From assembly GCF_003952165.1 (NCBI RefSeq), contig NZ_RXFT01000005.1, positions 1 to 64,000 on the forward strand: 64,000 bases of DNA. The letters run 5' to 3'. Both the position numbers and the translations under genes were made by a program. Each line of letters opens with the position of its first letter. Position 1 is the first letter of the stretch. Shown one piece after another: positions 16,444-26,101 of this stretch. The notes beneath the pieces were generated by a model that ran no database searches, had not been told where the DNA came from, and was given only the letters and a program-made list of their open reading frames with translations. The stretch is from Variovorax guangxiensis (GTDB lineage: Bacteria; Pseudomonadota; Gammaproteobacteria; Burkholderiales; Burkholderiaceae_C).

Positions 16444-19032
16444 TTACTTGCTGCCGTAGCCGAGCAGCTTCATCGCGGCAGCGAGGCTCTTGTGGCTGCG
16501 CTCCATGCCGGCCCATGGCTTGTTGCCGGTTTCGAAGCGCTCGGCGGCGTTGGCGACGGTCCACTGCGCGGGGCCGGTGAGCGAGGGCAGTTCGTCCCAC
16601 GCGAGCGGCACCGATATGCCAAGCCCCGGGCGCGAGCGCGCCGACCATGCGCTCACTGTCGTCGCGCCGAAGCCGTTGCGCAGGTAGTCGACGAAGACCT
16701 TGCCCACGCGGTTGCGCGGCCCGCTCTTGGCGACGAAGCGCGCCGGAATGGTCTGCGCGAGATGCGCCACCACGGCCTGCGAGAAGCCCTTGACGGTATC
16801 CCAGTCGTACTGCCGGCGCACCGGCACCACCACGTGCAGCCCCTTGCCGCCGCTGGTCTTCAGGAAGGACGGCAGGCCCAGTTCGTCGAGCAGCGTGCGC
16901 ACCAGCATCGCGGCCTCCTGCACCTGCGGCCATTCCACGCCCTCGCCGGGGTCGAGGTCGAAGGTCATGCGGTCGGGCCTGCCGATGTCGTCGGAGGTGG
17001 CGTTCCAGGTGTGCAGCTCGATGACGTTCATCTGCGAAGCACCGAGCAGGCCTTCCTTGGTGTCGATCTGCAGCAGCGGCTCGTGGCCCGGGTCCAGCGC
17101 AGGGTCGAGCTGGTTCACGCCGGGAATCTCGCGGGCCTGCAGATGCTTCTGGAAGAACAGCTCGCCGCCCACACCGTCGGGCGCGCGCACCAGCGACACC
17201 GGCCGGCCGCGCAGATGCGGCAGCATGAGCTTGGCCACGCTGTCGTAATAGGCGGCGAGCTCGCCCTTGGTGATGCCGCTGTGCTTGTCGATCACGCGGT
17301 CGGCGTGGGTGATCTTCAGGGACATGGACTTGCTCTTTCCTTCACTGCGGCTCTTCGCGGGCTGCGACCTGGCAGCCTCGGCCTCGATCATGCGCACCCG
17401 CTGCGGCCGCTCGCGCCGTATCTCGCGCGCGGGCTTGTCGCTGCGCAGGCCCTGGAACACGGCCTGGCGCACGCGGTGTTCGCGCGTCCATTCGCCGAAC
17501 GAGATCTCGGCCACCAGCGAAGGCCTGACCCAGTGCGCCTTCACGCCGCGCGGCGCGGGTTCGAAGGGGCAGTCGTCGGTGGCCAGTTTGTCCAGCTTCG
17601 CCTTGATGTCGGCGAGGCGGTTCGCGTCGAAGCCGGTGCCCACGTTGCCGCAGTAGCGCAGCCGGCCGCCCGCCTCGTCGTACACGCCCAGCAGCAGCGA
17701 GCCGAAGCCGGCGCGCGTGCCCTTGGGCGCGGTGTAGCCGCCGATCACGAATTCCTGGCGCTGCTGGTTCTTGAGCTTGATCCAGTCCGGCGAGCGCCGC
17801 GACATGTATGGCGAGCCCTTGCGCTTGGCGACGATGCCCTCGAAGCCGATGCGCGCGGACGACGCGAGCAGGTCGCGGGGCGAGGCGTCGAAGGCATCGC
17901 TCAGGCGCAGTGGCGCGGGCGGCTTTGCGCCGAGCAGCGCGGCCAGCCTCGCGCGGCGCTCCTCGACCGGCAGGTCGCGCAGGTCCTCGCCGTCGATGAA
18001 GGGCGCGTCGAAGAGCCAGTAGACGATGGACGAGGTGGCGCCGCGGTCGAAGGCGTTCTGCAGCGCCTGGAAGTCGGGCGCGCCATTGGGACCGTCGACG
18101 GTGATCTCGCCATCGAGCCAGGCCGAACCGGTGGGCAGCCTGGAAAGCGCCTCGACGAGCGCGGGCAGCTTCGCGCTCCAGTCGTGGCCGTTGCGGGTGA
18201 AGCAGCGCACCTTCCCCTTGCCCTCGATGCGCGCCAGCAGGCGGTAGCCGTCGAACTTGAGCTCGTAGAGCCATTCGCCGGGCGACGAAGGCGGGGAGGA
18301 CGCGAGGGTGGCGAGCTGGGGTTCGAGGGTGGCGGGCAGCGCCGCCTTCTTCCTTTTGGGCTCCGCGTTCTTCGCCGGCGCGCTGCTTCCTGTCTTCGCC
18401 TTGGCTTTCTTCCTCGGCGCCTGCCCCACTTCGTCCACGCCGAGGCCGGTAATCACGCTCGCGGGCTCTGCCTCCACCACGTCGTAGTCGTCGAGCGCGC
18501 GCGCCTCGCCGTCGCGCTCCTTGATGAGCAGCCAGGGCTCGTGCGATTCGTCGCCCTTGCCGTGCATGCGCACCAGCGTCCAGTGGCCGTGCAGCTTCTC
18601 GCCGCGCAGCTCGAACTTGAGCTTGCCGGCCGCCAGCGCCTTGCGCGCGTCGCCGTCGGGCAGCCAGTCGCCGCGATCCCAGACGATGACGGTGCCCGCG
18701 CCGTACTGCTTGGGCGGAATGGTGCCCTCGAAGTCGGCATACGAGATGGGATGGTCCTCGACATGCACCGCCATGCGCTTCACGCCGGGATCGAGACACG
18801 GCCCCTTGGGCACCGCCCAGCTCTTGAGCGTGCCGTCGAGTTCCAGCCTGAAGTCGTAGTGCAGGTGGCTCGCGTGGTGCTTCTGGATGACGAAGCCCAG
18901 CGCGCCCTTGCCGCGCCGGCCACCGGACCTGGGCTCCGGCGTGCGGGAGAAATCGCGCTTGCCGTGGTAGCGCGCGAGCGCCTTGCGAGCGGTGGACGAA
19001 GACGAAGACGAGGAGGATGGGGTGCGTGCCAT
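16444..19032 (-). CDS. ligD: Multidomain NHEJ DNA ligase LigD
   Basis: Repairs double-strand breaks with Ku; 862 residues with three enzyme modules. The 3'-phosphoesterase domain comes first (~40-180, HHASHLHYDFRLELDG with its His/Asp metal ligands). A linker rich in Lys/Ala leads into the ATP-dependent ligase (~235-545), nucleophile Lys259 in ELKFDGYR. The primase-like polymerase is last (~570-862), with catalytic DLDPGEG and the SGGKGLHVVVP motif. The order PE-ligase-polymerase is that of Pseudomonas-type LigD. The N-terminus carries a run of eight Ser codons encoded by a GACGAA-like tandem repeat, so its length may vary between strains. The ku stop lies 21 bases upstream, so the pair forms an operon. 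Confidence 0.96.
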   Translation of the reverse strand: MARTPSSSSSSSSTARKALARYHGKRDFSRTPEPRSGGRRGKGALGFVIQKHHASHLHYDFRLELDGTLKSWAVPKGPCLDPGVKRMAVHVEDHPISYADFEGTIPPKQYGAGTVIVWDRGDWLPDGDARKALAAGKLKFELRGEKLHGHWTLVRMHGKGDESHEPWLLIKERDGEARALDDYDVVEAEPASVITGLGVDEVGQAPRKKAKAKTGSSAPAKNAEPKRKKAALPATLEPQLATLASSPPSSPGEWLYELKFDGYRLLARIEGKGKVRCFTRNGHDWSAKLPALVEALSRLPTGSAWLDGEITVDGPNGAPDFQALQNAFDRGATSSIVYWLFDAPFIDGEDLRDLPVEERRARLAALLGAKPPAPLRLSDAFDASPRDLLASSARIGFEGIVAKRKGSPYMSRRSPDWIKLKNQQRQEFVIGGYTAPKGTRAGFGSLLLGVYDEAGGRLRYCGNVGTGFDANRLADIKAKLDKLATDDCPFEPAPRGVKAHWVRPSLVAEISFGEWTREHRVRQAVFQGLRSDKPAREIRRERPQRVRMIEAEAARSQPAKSRSEGKSKSMSLKITHADRVIDKHSGITKGELAAYYDSVAKLMLPHLRGRPVSLVRAPDGVGGELFFQKHLQAREIPGVNQLDPALDPGHEPLLQIDTKEGLLGASQMNVIELHTWNATSDDIGRPDRMTFDLDPGEGVEWPQVQEAAMLVRTLLDELGLPSFLKTSGGKGLHVVVPVRRQYDWDTVKGFSQAVVAHLAQTIPARFVAKSGPRNRVGKVFVDYLRNGFGATTVSAWSARSRPGLGISVPLAWDELPSLTGPAQWTVANAAERFETGNKPWAGMERSHKSLAAAMKLLGYGSK

Positions 19033-19053
19033 GGCGTGCGGTCCTCGGCGGGC

Positions 19054-20043
19054 TCAGGCGGCGCGGCGGTGGCGCGCCGGCGCCCTGCTGCGCGTGGTGC
19101 CGCCGGTGCTTCTCGCGGCGGTCTTGCCGGTCTTGGGTTTCTTCGCGGCGGGGCGCCTGGGTCGCGGCTCCTCCTCTTCTTCTTCGGCATCCTCGCTCCT
19201 GGACCTGGCACCTCCGCCCTTGCGCAGGCTGCGCTTGAGCAGCTCGGTCAGGTCGATGACCTTGGCGCCGCGGCCTTCGGCCTGTTCGCCTTCTTCCGGC
19301 TCAGGCTGCGTCACGGTCTCGGTCTGGCCGGCCTTCACTTTCTTTTCGACCAGCCGCAGGATCTCGTCCTTGAATTCGTCGCGGAATTCCTCCGGGTCCC
19401 ACTCGGCGCTCATGTCCTCGACCAGTTCCTTCGCCATCTCGAGTTCGCGCGGGCGCAGGCCGGCCTTCTTCGCGTCTTCGGAGGGCAGCGGCAGGTCGGT
19501 CCACGGGCGGATGTCGGCGCCCCAGCGCAGCAGGTTCAGCACGAGGCCGGGGCCCACGGGCACCAGGGCGGCCAGATGCTGCCTGGTCTGGATGACGACG
19601 CGGGCCACGCCCACGCGTCCGCTGCGCTGCAGGGTCTCGCGCAACAGCGCATACACCTTGGCGCCTCGGTTGATGGGCGCCACGTAGTAGGGCCGCTCCA
19701 GGTACACGAAGGGAATGCCGTTGGCCGGCACGAAGCTCTCGATCTCGATGGTCTGCGTGGTCTTCGGGTAGGCGGCGGCGATCTCCTTGTCGCTGAGCAC
19801 CACGTACTCGCCGCTCTCGTACTCGATGCCCTTCACGATCTGCTCGCGCGCGATCTCGCGGCCGGTCTTCTTGTTGATGCGCTTGTAGCCGACGGGGTCC
19901 ATGGTCCTCTTGTCGAGCCAGTCGAAGTCGATGCCGTGGTCGACGGTGGCCGAATACAGCGCCACCGGTATGTGGACGAGGCCGAAGCTGATGGCGCCCT
20001 TCCACAGGACGCGCGGCGCGGGTGCTTTTTTCGAGACGGGCAT
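19054..20043 (-). CDS. ku: Ku DNA end-binding protein
   Basis: Homodimeric ring that binds broken DNA ends and recruits LigD; 329 residues. The Ku core runs from ~5 to 260 (LWKGAISFGLVHIPV, FDWLDKRTMDPVGYKRINK, REIAREQIVKGIEY). The C-terminal ~70 residues are low complexity: an acidic run (EDAEEEEEE) and then a Lys/Arg/Pro/Ala-rich tail, as in bacterial Ku proteins whose basic tails help threading along DNA. The ATG at 20043 is preferred over an in-frame GTG at 20052 because the AAGGAG just upstream is well spaced for the ATG but abuts the GTG. It is paired with ligD. Confidence 0.96.
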   Translation of the reverse strand: MPVSKKAPAPRVLWKGAISFGLVHIPVALYSATVDHGIDFDWLDKRTMDPVGYKRINKKTGREIAREQIVKGIEYESGEYVVLSDKEIAAAYPKTTQTIEIESFVPANGIPFVYLERPYYVAPINRGAKVYALLRETLQRSGRVGVARVVIQTRQHLAALVPVGPGLVLNLLRWGADIRPWTDLPLPSEDAKKAGLRPRELEMAKELVEDMSAEWDPEEFRDEFKDEILRLVEKKVKAGQTETVTQPEPEEGEQAEGRGAKVIDLTELLKRSLRKGGGARSRSEDAEEEEEEPRPRRPAAKKPKTGKTAARSTGGTTRSRAPARHRRAA

Positions 20044-20095
20044 GTGCTGCACACTCCTTCCCCCTCGAATGTGCGCCGCCCCGGCGCGCGCGATG

Positions 20096-20129
20096 TAGGA
20101 GCGCGGCCCCAGGCGCCGTCAGGCCGCGC
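20096..20129. repeat. REP-like hairpin spanning a stop codon
   Basis: GCGCGGCC (20101-20108) pairs perfectly with GGCCGCGC (20122-20129). The unit begins TAGGAGCG as at 12459. The right arm includes the last codons of the deacylase-like gene, so the hairpin covers its stop (20119-20121). Confidence 0.4.
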
Positions 20130-21138
20130 CGGTGGCTCCGGCGGCCCTGGCGACAGGTCCGAGCTGGCGCTCGCTGGGGCGCGCGAAGTAGAACCACTCC
20201 GCCCCCGGCAGCGCCATCGCGTTGGGGAACACGATGAAGCCGTCGTCCGGCGCGCTCAGCAGCGTGCCGTCGTGGCGCATGCCGATGGGCTCGCCGCGCT
20301 GCACTTCGTCGAAGGTGGCCCAGTCGCGCACGAAGCTGTCTTCCTCGTGCAGTCGGTCGGTCACGCTGGCAAGGCGCAGCAGCTTCGGCGGCTGCGCGGG
20401 GCCGCCCGACAGGCCCTCGGGCAGCGCGGCCATGCCCAGCAGTGCCAGGGTGCGGCGGATGGCGCGCCACGCCACCTCGGGCGCCTGCGGGTCGAGGTGC
20501 TGGCCGCATTCGAGCGTCACGCCATAGCCGCCGCGGCTGCGGATGTATTCGTTGGTGCCGCGGCCGAAGTCGAGCTCGGCCTCGCTGGCCGGTGTGCCGC
20601 CCGCGCGCTGCGCGAGGCCGGCGGCGTAGATGTCGAGCCAGCCCTCCACCACGATGGGCGTGCCGATGTGCAGCGCGAGCTGGCCTTCCTCGTAGGAGCG
20701 GGCGAAAGGCTCCAGCGTGCCGGTGTTGTCGCGCGGGCCGATCATCGCGAAGGCCTCGCCCTCGCTCTGGAAGGAATGCAGGTCGAGCAGCACCTCGTGG
20801 CGCTCGATGATCGGGGCCAGCACGTTGGTCACGCGGGCTTCGTAATCGGCCGGCGACCCGGTCGGCCGGAACATGCGGTTGAGGTTGCGCTCGCCCTCGC
20901 GCTGCAGGCGGCGCCGCGCGAGCGGGTTGGCCACCGGCACCATGGTGAGTTCGCCGCGCAAAAGCCGCAACGAGCCCGACTCGAACTCGCCCAGCACGCG
21001 CTCGATGCCCAGGGTGCCGGAGATCTCGTCGCCGTGTACGCCCCCCATCACGAGCAGCCGGGGACCGGGGTTCAGCGAGGCGAACGAATGGATGCGCAGG
21101 CTGTCGGTTGCCGCGTCGGCGAAAGGATCGGAAGACAT
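20119..21138 (-). CDS. Succinylglutamate desuccinylase/aspartoacylase-family zinc hydrolase
   Basis: A 339-residue zinc carboxypeptidase-fold protein of the AstE/AspA family. The metal site is visible as GGVHGDE (His and Glu ligands) and a second His in LLDLHSFQ. The RNLNRMF segment matches the family's substrate-binding Arg/Asn region. These enzymes remove acyl groups from N-acyl amino acids; the actual substrate here cannot be read. The C-terminal half (DGTLLSAPDDGFIVFPN) is the typical beta-domain. The start at 21138 (MSSDPFADA) follows the family. An upstream in-frame start exists but adds an atypical N-terminus. It stands alone behind ku. Confidence 0.85.
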   Translation of the reverse strand: MSSDPFADAATDSLRIHSFASLNPGPRLLVMGGVHGDEISGTLGIERVLGEFESGSLRLLRGELTMVPVANPLARRRLQREGERNLNRMFRPTGSPADYEARVTNVLAPIIERHEVLLDLHSFQSEGEAFAMIGPRDNTGTLEPFARSYEEGQLALHIGTPIVVEGWLDIYAAGLAQRAGGTPASEAELDFGRGTNEYIRSRGGYGVTLECGQHLDPQAPEVAWRAIRRTLALLGMAALPEGLSGGPAQPPKLLRLASVTDRLHEEDSFVRDWATFDEVQRGEPIGMRHDGTLLSAPDDGFIVFPNAMALPGAEWFYFARPSERQLGPVARAAGATGAA

Positions 21139-21310
21139 CCGGGGATTATTGCGGAGCCCCTCGCCCGCAGGCAAAAGCGCTATGCGTTCGATAGCAGCAG
21201 GCTGCGGCCCGCAAAGGCCGAGGCAAGGCCTACAGGGAGTGCCTCGGCCGTCCTACCGGGCAGGCCGAAGCGCCGGCGCAGGCTCTGTGGCTGTCGAAAG
21301 GAGTCCATGC

Positions 21311-21577
21311 ATGAACAGCAAGAGCAACCCCGGCAAGGCGCAGCCCACCGATCCGCTGAAGGATGCCGGCGGCGGCAACACCAAGGTGGAGCAGGGCGGC
21401 GAGTCGTCGCCGCGCCTGCCGCACGAGCGCGACCAGTCGTCGGACAGCCAGCAGGCCAGGGAAGGCAGCCAGCCCGAGATGGGCCGCAAGGCCCATGACG
21501 ACGTGGAGCGCGGCGTGGTCGACACCGACCGCGGCCCGCCCAGCGACCGCGTCTACAACGAGAAGCTCAAGCGCTGA
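21311..21577 (+). CDS. Small hydrophilic protein, probably disordered
   Basis: An 88-residue protein made almost only of polar residues, Gly and Pro, with no hydrophobic core: [20 protein letters not shown], then [17 protein letters not shown]. This composition is typical of stress-linked disordered proteins common in Burkholderiales, but no function is known. AAAGGAG lies eight bases before the ATG, a strong ribosome site. Its end overlaps the converging rpe by 11 bases. Confidence 0.75.
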   Translation: MNSKSNPGKAQPTDPLKDAGGGNTKVEQGGESSPRLPHERDQSSDSQQAREGSQPEMGRKAHDDVERGVVDTDRGPPSDRVYNEKLKR

Positions 21578-22262
21578 CGACGCCCGCGAGCTGCTTGCGC
21601 ATCTCGGAGATGACGGCGCCGTAGTCCTTGGCGTTGAAGATCGCGCTGCCGGCCACGAAGGTGTCGGCGCCGGCGGAGGCCACGCGCGCGATGTTGTCGG
21701 CCTTGATGCCACCGTCCACCTCCAGGCGGATGTCGCGCCCGCTCTGCTCGATGCGCTTGCGGGCCTGTTCGATCTTGCGCAGGGCCGAGTCGATGAAGCT
21801 CTGGCCGCCGAAGCCGGGGTTGACACTCATGATCAGGATGAGGTCGATGTCGTCGATGGCCCAATCCAGCGCCTCCAGGCCCAGCCCCGGGTTGAACACC
21901 AGCCCGGCCTTGCAGCCGGCCGCCTTGATGGCCTGGATGCTGCGGTGCGTGTGGGGCGAGGCGTCGGGGTGGAAGCTGATGTAGTCGGCGCCCGCTTGCG
22001 CGAAAGAGGCCGCCAGTGCGTCGACCGGCTGGATCATGAGGTGCACGTCGATGGGCACCGGGGTGCCGTCGGCGGTCTTGGCGTAGGGCTTGAGCGCCTG
22101 GCAGATCATCGGGCCGAAGGTCAGGTTCGGCACGTAATGGTTGTCCATCACGTCGAAATGGATCCAGTCGGCGCCGGCCGCGATCACGTCGGTCAGTTCT
22201 TGGCCGAGGTGCGCGAAGTCGGCGGACAGGATGGAGGGCGCGATGCGGAACGGGGTGCTCAT
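21567..22262 (-). CDS. rpe: Ribulose-phosphate 3-epimerase
   Basis: Interconverts ribulose 5-phosphate and xylulose 5-phosphate in the pentose phosphate and Calvin pathways. It is a TIM barrel of 231 residues. Signatures include [16 protein letters not shown], the metal-binding [12 protein letters not shown] and [16 protein letters not shown] and EVDGGI. A second in-frame ATG at 22271 would add three residues (MGA). The shorter form agrees better with the family N-terminus. It is divergent from apaG with a 69-base gap. Confidence 0.96.
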   Translation of the reverse strand: MSTPFRIAPSILSADFAHLGQELTDVIAAGADWIHFDVMDNHYVPNLTFGPMICQALKPYAKTADGTPVPIDVHLMIQPVDALAASFAQAGADYISFHPDASPHTHRSIQAIKAAGCKAGLVFNPGLGLEALDWAIDDIDLILIMSVNPGFGGQSFIDSALRKIEQARKRIEQSGRDIRLEVDGGIKADNIARVASAGADTFVAGSAIFNAKDYGAVISEMRKQLAGVVSA

Positions 22263-22331
22263 GGCCCCCATTCTCGCAGCCGGCGCAAGCCCGACAAAAG
22301 GCCTGCGTTAGCCTCCGTTACCATCCGCCCC

Positions 22332-22727
22332 ATGTCACACAGCCCCTTCAGCGTACAGGTCGAACCCCGCTACCTTGCCGACCAGTCCTCGGCCAAGGAC
22401 AGCATCTACACTTTCTCGTACACCGTCACCATCACGAACACCGGTCCGGTGTCCGCCCAGCTGATTGCCCGCCACTGGCTGATCAACGACGCCTCGGGGC
22501 ATTCGCAGGAGGTGAAAGGACTGGGCGTGATCGGCCAGCAGCCGCTGCTGGCGCCCGGCGAGACCTTCCGCTACACCAGCGGATGCCGCCTGCAGGCCTC
22601 GAGCGGCACGATGCACGGCAGCTACTTCGTGGTGACCGAGGAAGGCGAGCGCTTCGACGTGCCTATTCCGATGTTCGTTCTCGAAGCCGACATAGGCGGC
22701 GCTCCCGTCTCCCGCGTCCTGCACTAG
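22332..22727 (+). CDS. apaG: ApaG domain protein
   Basis: A 131-residue fibronectin-III-like protein conserved in proteobacteria. Signatures are FSVQVEPRYLADQSS, YTVTITNTG, ARHWLINDASG and YTSGCRL. E. coli apaG sits with apaH and ksgA and has a poorly defined role in cation and nucleotide homeostasis; here it is next to rpe. The length matches the family. Repeat copy B begins at its stop codon. Confidence 0.95.
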   Translation: MSHSPFSVQVEPRYLADQSSAKDSIYTFSYTVTITNTGPVSAQLIARHWLINDASGHSQEVKGLGVIGQQPLLAPGETFRYTSGCRLQASSGTMHGSYFVVTEEGERFDVPIPMFVLEADIGGAPVSRVLH

Positions 22728-22823
22728 GCACTCCCCCAGGCTTCGCGCACTTCGTGTCGCTTCTCCTTCCCCCTCGCCGGGGGCAACACCGGCGGCCCGG
22801 CAAAGCCGGTTCCGCGGTGTTCG
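22725..22823 (+). repeat. 3'-anchored structured repeat, copy B
   Basis: It starts within the apaG stop codon (TAGGCACTCCCCCAGG) and fills most of the gap to the next gene at 22848. It shows the GCGCACTTCGTGTCGCT block, the C-run/G-run stem and CCGGC-AAA-GCCGG within AACACC...GGTGTT. Orientation relative to the finished gene is the same as in the other copies. Confidence 0.85.
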
Positions 22824-22847
22824 CCGCATAGATCCCCACTCACACCC

Positions 22848-24833
22848 ATGGCTGCCGCATCGCGCGACTTGCAGGGGCTGCTTGCCGGCCTCGATCCCAC
22901 GGCCGATGTGGCGCAGCGCCACATCTGGCTCATCGACATCTTCGACTGGGTGCGCGGCGACCGCGCCTCCCCGCAGGCGGCCATCGGCCGCGTGCAACTG
23001 CTGCTGGACGCCGTCGAGGCGCGGCCCGAGCTGCGCGAGCGGCTGCGCGCCTGGTGGCGCGTCTTCACACAGACAGTCGACCTGACGGCGCTGCTGGCCG
23101 ACTACGGCTTCGCCCCGCGCACCGCCTTCGCCAGCGAGCTGAGCGAGCGGCTGCGCCGCAAGATCCTGCCCGGCACGCCCGAGACCACCGACGCATCGGA
23201 CCTGTTCCGCATGGTGCTGCCCGGCGTGTTCGACGCGGGCTGGATCGCCCTGCTCGACGAGACGCAACTCGGCCGCATCGGCGCCCTGCTGGCCGACGCC
23301 GCACTCGATGAAGACGGCGCGCCGCGCTGGCGCCACACGGTGATGGACGCCGTCACCTACTGCAGCAGCCAGGTCGTGGCCGCCGGCTTCTCGCCCGAGC
23401 TGCGCCTGCGCATGAGCACCGACGCGGTCGGCGAAACACGCCCCTTCCACGCGCTGATGGCCGACCTCGACGAACTGCGCGAGCAGATGTTCGACCGCCC
23501 CGGCGAGCCGCACGACGAAGAGGCGCTGCAGGCCGCCTTCGTGGCCTTCCGCGACCGGCTGGACGCCTGCCGCGCCGGCGCGGCCTCGGTCTACACGCAC
23601 CTGGAAGACAACGGCATCTCCGTCGGCCTGGTGTTCCGGCTGCGCCAGCTGCGCGAGCGGGTGCTGCGCATCCGCGAGCTGCTCGACTGCCTGATGGCGG
23701 CCAACCCCGGGCCCAGCGTGGCGCGGCTGGTGGGCCGGCTGGTGCTGGCCGGCGGCGAGCGCAACAGCATCCGGGCGCTGATCGCCTCCAACTCCTCGAT
23801 GCTGGCCGCCAAGGTGACCGAGCGCAGCGCCGAGACCGGCGAGCACTACATCACCCGCGACCGTGCCAGCTACCTGCAGATGGTGAAGAAGGCGGCTGGC
23901 GGCGGCGCTTTCACTGCCCTCACGGTGCTGTTGAAATTCGGCATCTACGCTCTGGGGCTGTCGGCCTTCTGGAGCGGCCTGAGCGCGGGGCTGATGTACG
24001 CGGCCAGCTTCGTCGCCATCCAGCTGCTGCACCTGACGCTGGCCACCAAGCAGCCCGCGATGACCGCGCCGGCAATGGCGGCGCGGCTTCGCGACATCAG
24101 GTCGGACGCGGGCGTGGACGATTTCGTCGACGAGGTCGCCAACCTGGTGCGCTCGCAGGTGGCGGCGGTGCTGGGCAACGTGCTGGTGGTGGTGCCGGCG
24201 ATGGCGGCTGTCACGCTGCTGTTCCAGTTCGCGCTGGAACGGCCGCTGCTGGACGCGGCCCATGCGGCGGCCACGCTGAAATCGCTTTCGCTGGCCGGGC
24301 CGACCGCGCTTTATGCGGCAATCACCGGCATCCTGCTGTTTTCGGCCAGCATCATCGCCGGATGGACAGAAAACGCCTTTGTCCTGCATCGACTGGACTC
24401 TGCAATGCGTTACAACCCCCGCATCGGCGCTTTTCTCGGCGCCGCACGGGCTCGTCGCTGGGCCGATTTCATGCGCACCAACATTTCAGGCTTCGCCTCC
24501 AACATCTCGCTGGGACTCATGCTCGGGCTGCTGCCCGCGTTCGCGGGTTTCTTCGGGCTCGGGCTGGACGTGCGGCACGTGACACTGTCGGCCGGACAGA
24601 TCGCCGCCGCGGCGGCATCCACCGGCCTGGCTGTGTTGCAGCAGCCTGCGCTGTGGTGGGCGGTGGCGGCGATCCCGGTCATTGGCGCGCTCAATGTGAG
24701 CGTGAGTTTCTACTTCGCTTTCCGCCTGGCGCTGCGCGCGCACAGCGTGAGCCTCGGTGACCGCGCGCGCATCCGCAGCGCGATCTGGGCCCGCTGGCGC
24801 AGCCGTCCGGTGAGCTTTTTCCTTCCTGGATGA
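22848..24833 (+). CDS. Gcr-family ('site-specific recombinase') membrane protein
   Basis: A 661-residue protein of the family named SpecificRecomb after Neisseria gcr. The N-terminal ~340 residues are soluble and helical ([25 protein letters not shown]). The C-terminal half carries about six hydrophobic segments (for example [37 protein letters not shown]). I see no tyrosine- or serine-recombinase catalytic motif, so the family name should not be read as an activity. Its stop overlaps the start of the antiporter gene (ATGA, 24830-24833), which is in turn coupled to ybdK. That points to a shared membrane or stress role. Confidence 0.8.
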   Translation: MAAASRDLQGLLAGLDPTADVAQRHIWLIDIFDWVRGDRASPQAAIGRVQLLLDAVEARPELRERLRAWWRVFTQTVDLTALLADYGFAPRTAFASELSERLRRKILPGTPETTDASDLFRMVLPGVFDAGWIALLDETQLGRIGALLADAALDEDGAPRWRHTVMDAVTYCSSQVVAAGFSPELRLRMSTDAVGETRPFHALMADLDELREQMFDRPGEPHDEEALQAAFVAFRDRLDACRAGAASVYTHLEDNGISVGLVFRLRQLRERVLRIRELLDCLMAANPGPSVARLVGRLVLAGGERNSIRALIASNSSMLAAKVTERSAETGEHYITRDRASYLQMVKKAAGGGAFTALTVLLKFGIYALGLSAFWSGLSAGLMYAASFVAIQLLHLTLATKQPAMTAPAMAARLRDIRSDAGVDDFVDEVANLVRSQVAAVLGNVLVVVPAMAAVTLLFQFALERPLLDAAHAAATLKSLSLAGPTALYAAITGILLFSASIIAGWTENAFVLHRLDSAMRYNPRIGAFLGAARARRWADFMRTNISGFASNISLGLMLGLLPAFAGFFGLGLDVRHVTLSAGQIAAAAASTGLAVLQQPALWWAVAAIPVIGALNVSVSFYFAFRLALRAHSVSLGDRARIRSAIWARWRSRPVSFFLPG

Positions 24834-26101
24834 ATTTGACGAGCTTCTTCAACGATCTGCTGGGTTTCTGGTCCGAGTGGGTACGCCCCTCGGCCGGCCT
24901 GCCCACCGTGCTGTGGTCGCTGCTGCTGGCGGCGGCAGCGGCCTCCGGCCATCTCGTGCAACGCTACCTCGGGCTGCCCAAGGTGATCGGCTACTCGCTG
25001 GTCGGGGCGGTGGTGGGCTTCGCCGGCTTCGAGGGCGCGATCTGGCCGCTGCGCGGCATCAGCCTCTTCCTGCTCGAGCTCGGCGCGGCCGTGGTGCTGT
25101 TCGAAGCCGGCGGGCGGCTGCCGCTGCGCTGGTTCCGCCACAACCCGATGGTGCTGGTGCAGAGCCTGCTCGAAGCCACGCTCACCTATTTCGGCGTGTA
25201 CTGGATGCTCACGCTGCTGGGCCTGCCCGAACCGGTGGCCAACCCGATCGCGCTGATGGCCATCGTCGCCTCGCCGGCGGTGCTCAGCCGCGTGATCATC
25301 GACACCCGCGCCGCCGGCCCCGTGACCGAGCGCGCGATGACGCTGGCCACGCTCAACACCTTCTATGCGCTGGCGCTGGGCTACGCGCAGGCCGGGCTGA
25401 TCGAGCGCGCACCGCAGACCATGCTGCAGAAGCTCTACCCGGTGGCGGTGGTGCTGGGCCTGTCGTTCGTGGTGGGCGCGATCATGGCGCTGGCGCTGCG
25501 CTCGGCGCTGCGGGTGATGAGCCCGTCGAGCGAGAACACCTCCATCCTGCTGCTGGCGATCATCGCGGCCGGCGCGGCGCTCACCGCGCACGTGGGCGGC
25601 TCCGCACCGCTGGCAGCGCTGATCGGCGGCGTGCTGCTCAAGACGCTCAACCCCAAGCCCTGGGCCTGGCAGCGGCAGCTGGGCACGGCCTCCTCGCTGC
25701 TGACCATGCTGATGTTCGTGCTGGTGTCCATCGTCGCGGCGCAGGCCGACTGGACCCTGCCGGTAGCCAGCGTGGTGCTGGCCGTCATCGGCATCCGCCT
25801 GCTGACCAAGATCGCCGGCGTGGCCGTGGCCAACCCCGGCAGCGGCGCGAGCTGGAAGCAGGCTTTCTGGGTCGGCTGCGCGATGTCGCCGCTGTCCTCC
25901 ATCGCACTGCTGATCGCCTCCAACTTCGCCACCGCCTCGCCGCTGCTGGGCACGATGATCACGCAGGTGGCGCTGCCCTCGATCCTGCTGATGGAGGTGG
26001 TTGGCGCGGTGCTCGCCACGCTGGCCATCCACGCGGTGGGAGAAAGTTCGGTGCCTTGGGCGCCACGGGCCTTCAGCATCACCGAGGACACGCAGCGATG
26101 A
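24830..26101 (+). CDS. CPA2-type cation:proton antiporter (Kef-like)
   Basis: Inner-membrane antiporter of 423 residues with about 12 hydrophobic segments. The N-terminal region [20 protein letters not shown] matches the CPA2 family, and [20 protein letters not shown] resembles the KefB/C and Na+/H+ core. There is no C-terminal RCK/TrkA-N nucleotide domain, so it lacks the glutathione-gated module of KefB/KefC. It sits between the Gcr-like gene and ybdK with ATGA overlaps on both sides. The transported ion, K+ or Na+, cannot be told. Confidence 0.85.
   Translation: MNLTSFFNDLLGFWSEWVRPSAGLPTVLWSLLLAAAAASGHLVQRYLGLPKVIGYSLVGAVVGFAGFEGAIWPLRGISLFLLELGAAVVLFEAGGRLPLRWFRHNPMVLVQSLLEATLTYFGVYWMLTLLGLPEPVANPIALMAIVASPAVLSRVIIDTRAAGPVTERAMTLATLNTFYALALGYAQAGLIERAPQTMLQKLYPVAVVLGLSFVVGAIMALALRSALRVMSPSSENTSILLLAIIAAGAALTAHVGGSAPLAALIGGVLLKTLNPKPWAWQRQLGTASSLLTMLMFVLVSIVAAQADWTLPVASVVLAVIGIRLLTKIAGVAVANPGSGASWKQAFWVGCAMSPLSSIALLIASNFATASPLLGTMITQVALPSILLMEVVGAVLATLAIHAVGESSVPWAPRAFSITEDTQR

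Noticed and set aside
16411-21498. Open frame of 1,695 codons on the plus strand
   Set aside because: It runs antisense through ligD, ku and the deacylase gene, all of which have clear motifs; the antisense product has none.
22848-24833. Site-specific recombinase activity and a nearby recombination site
   Set aside because: The protein has membrane spans and no recombinase catalytic motif; the name is inherited from the family label.
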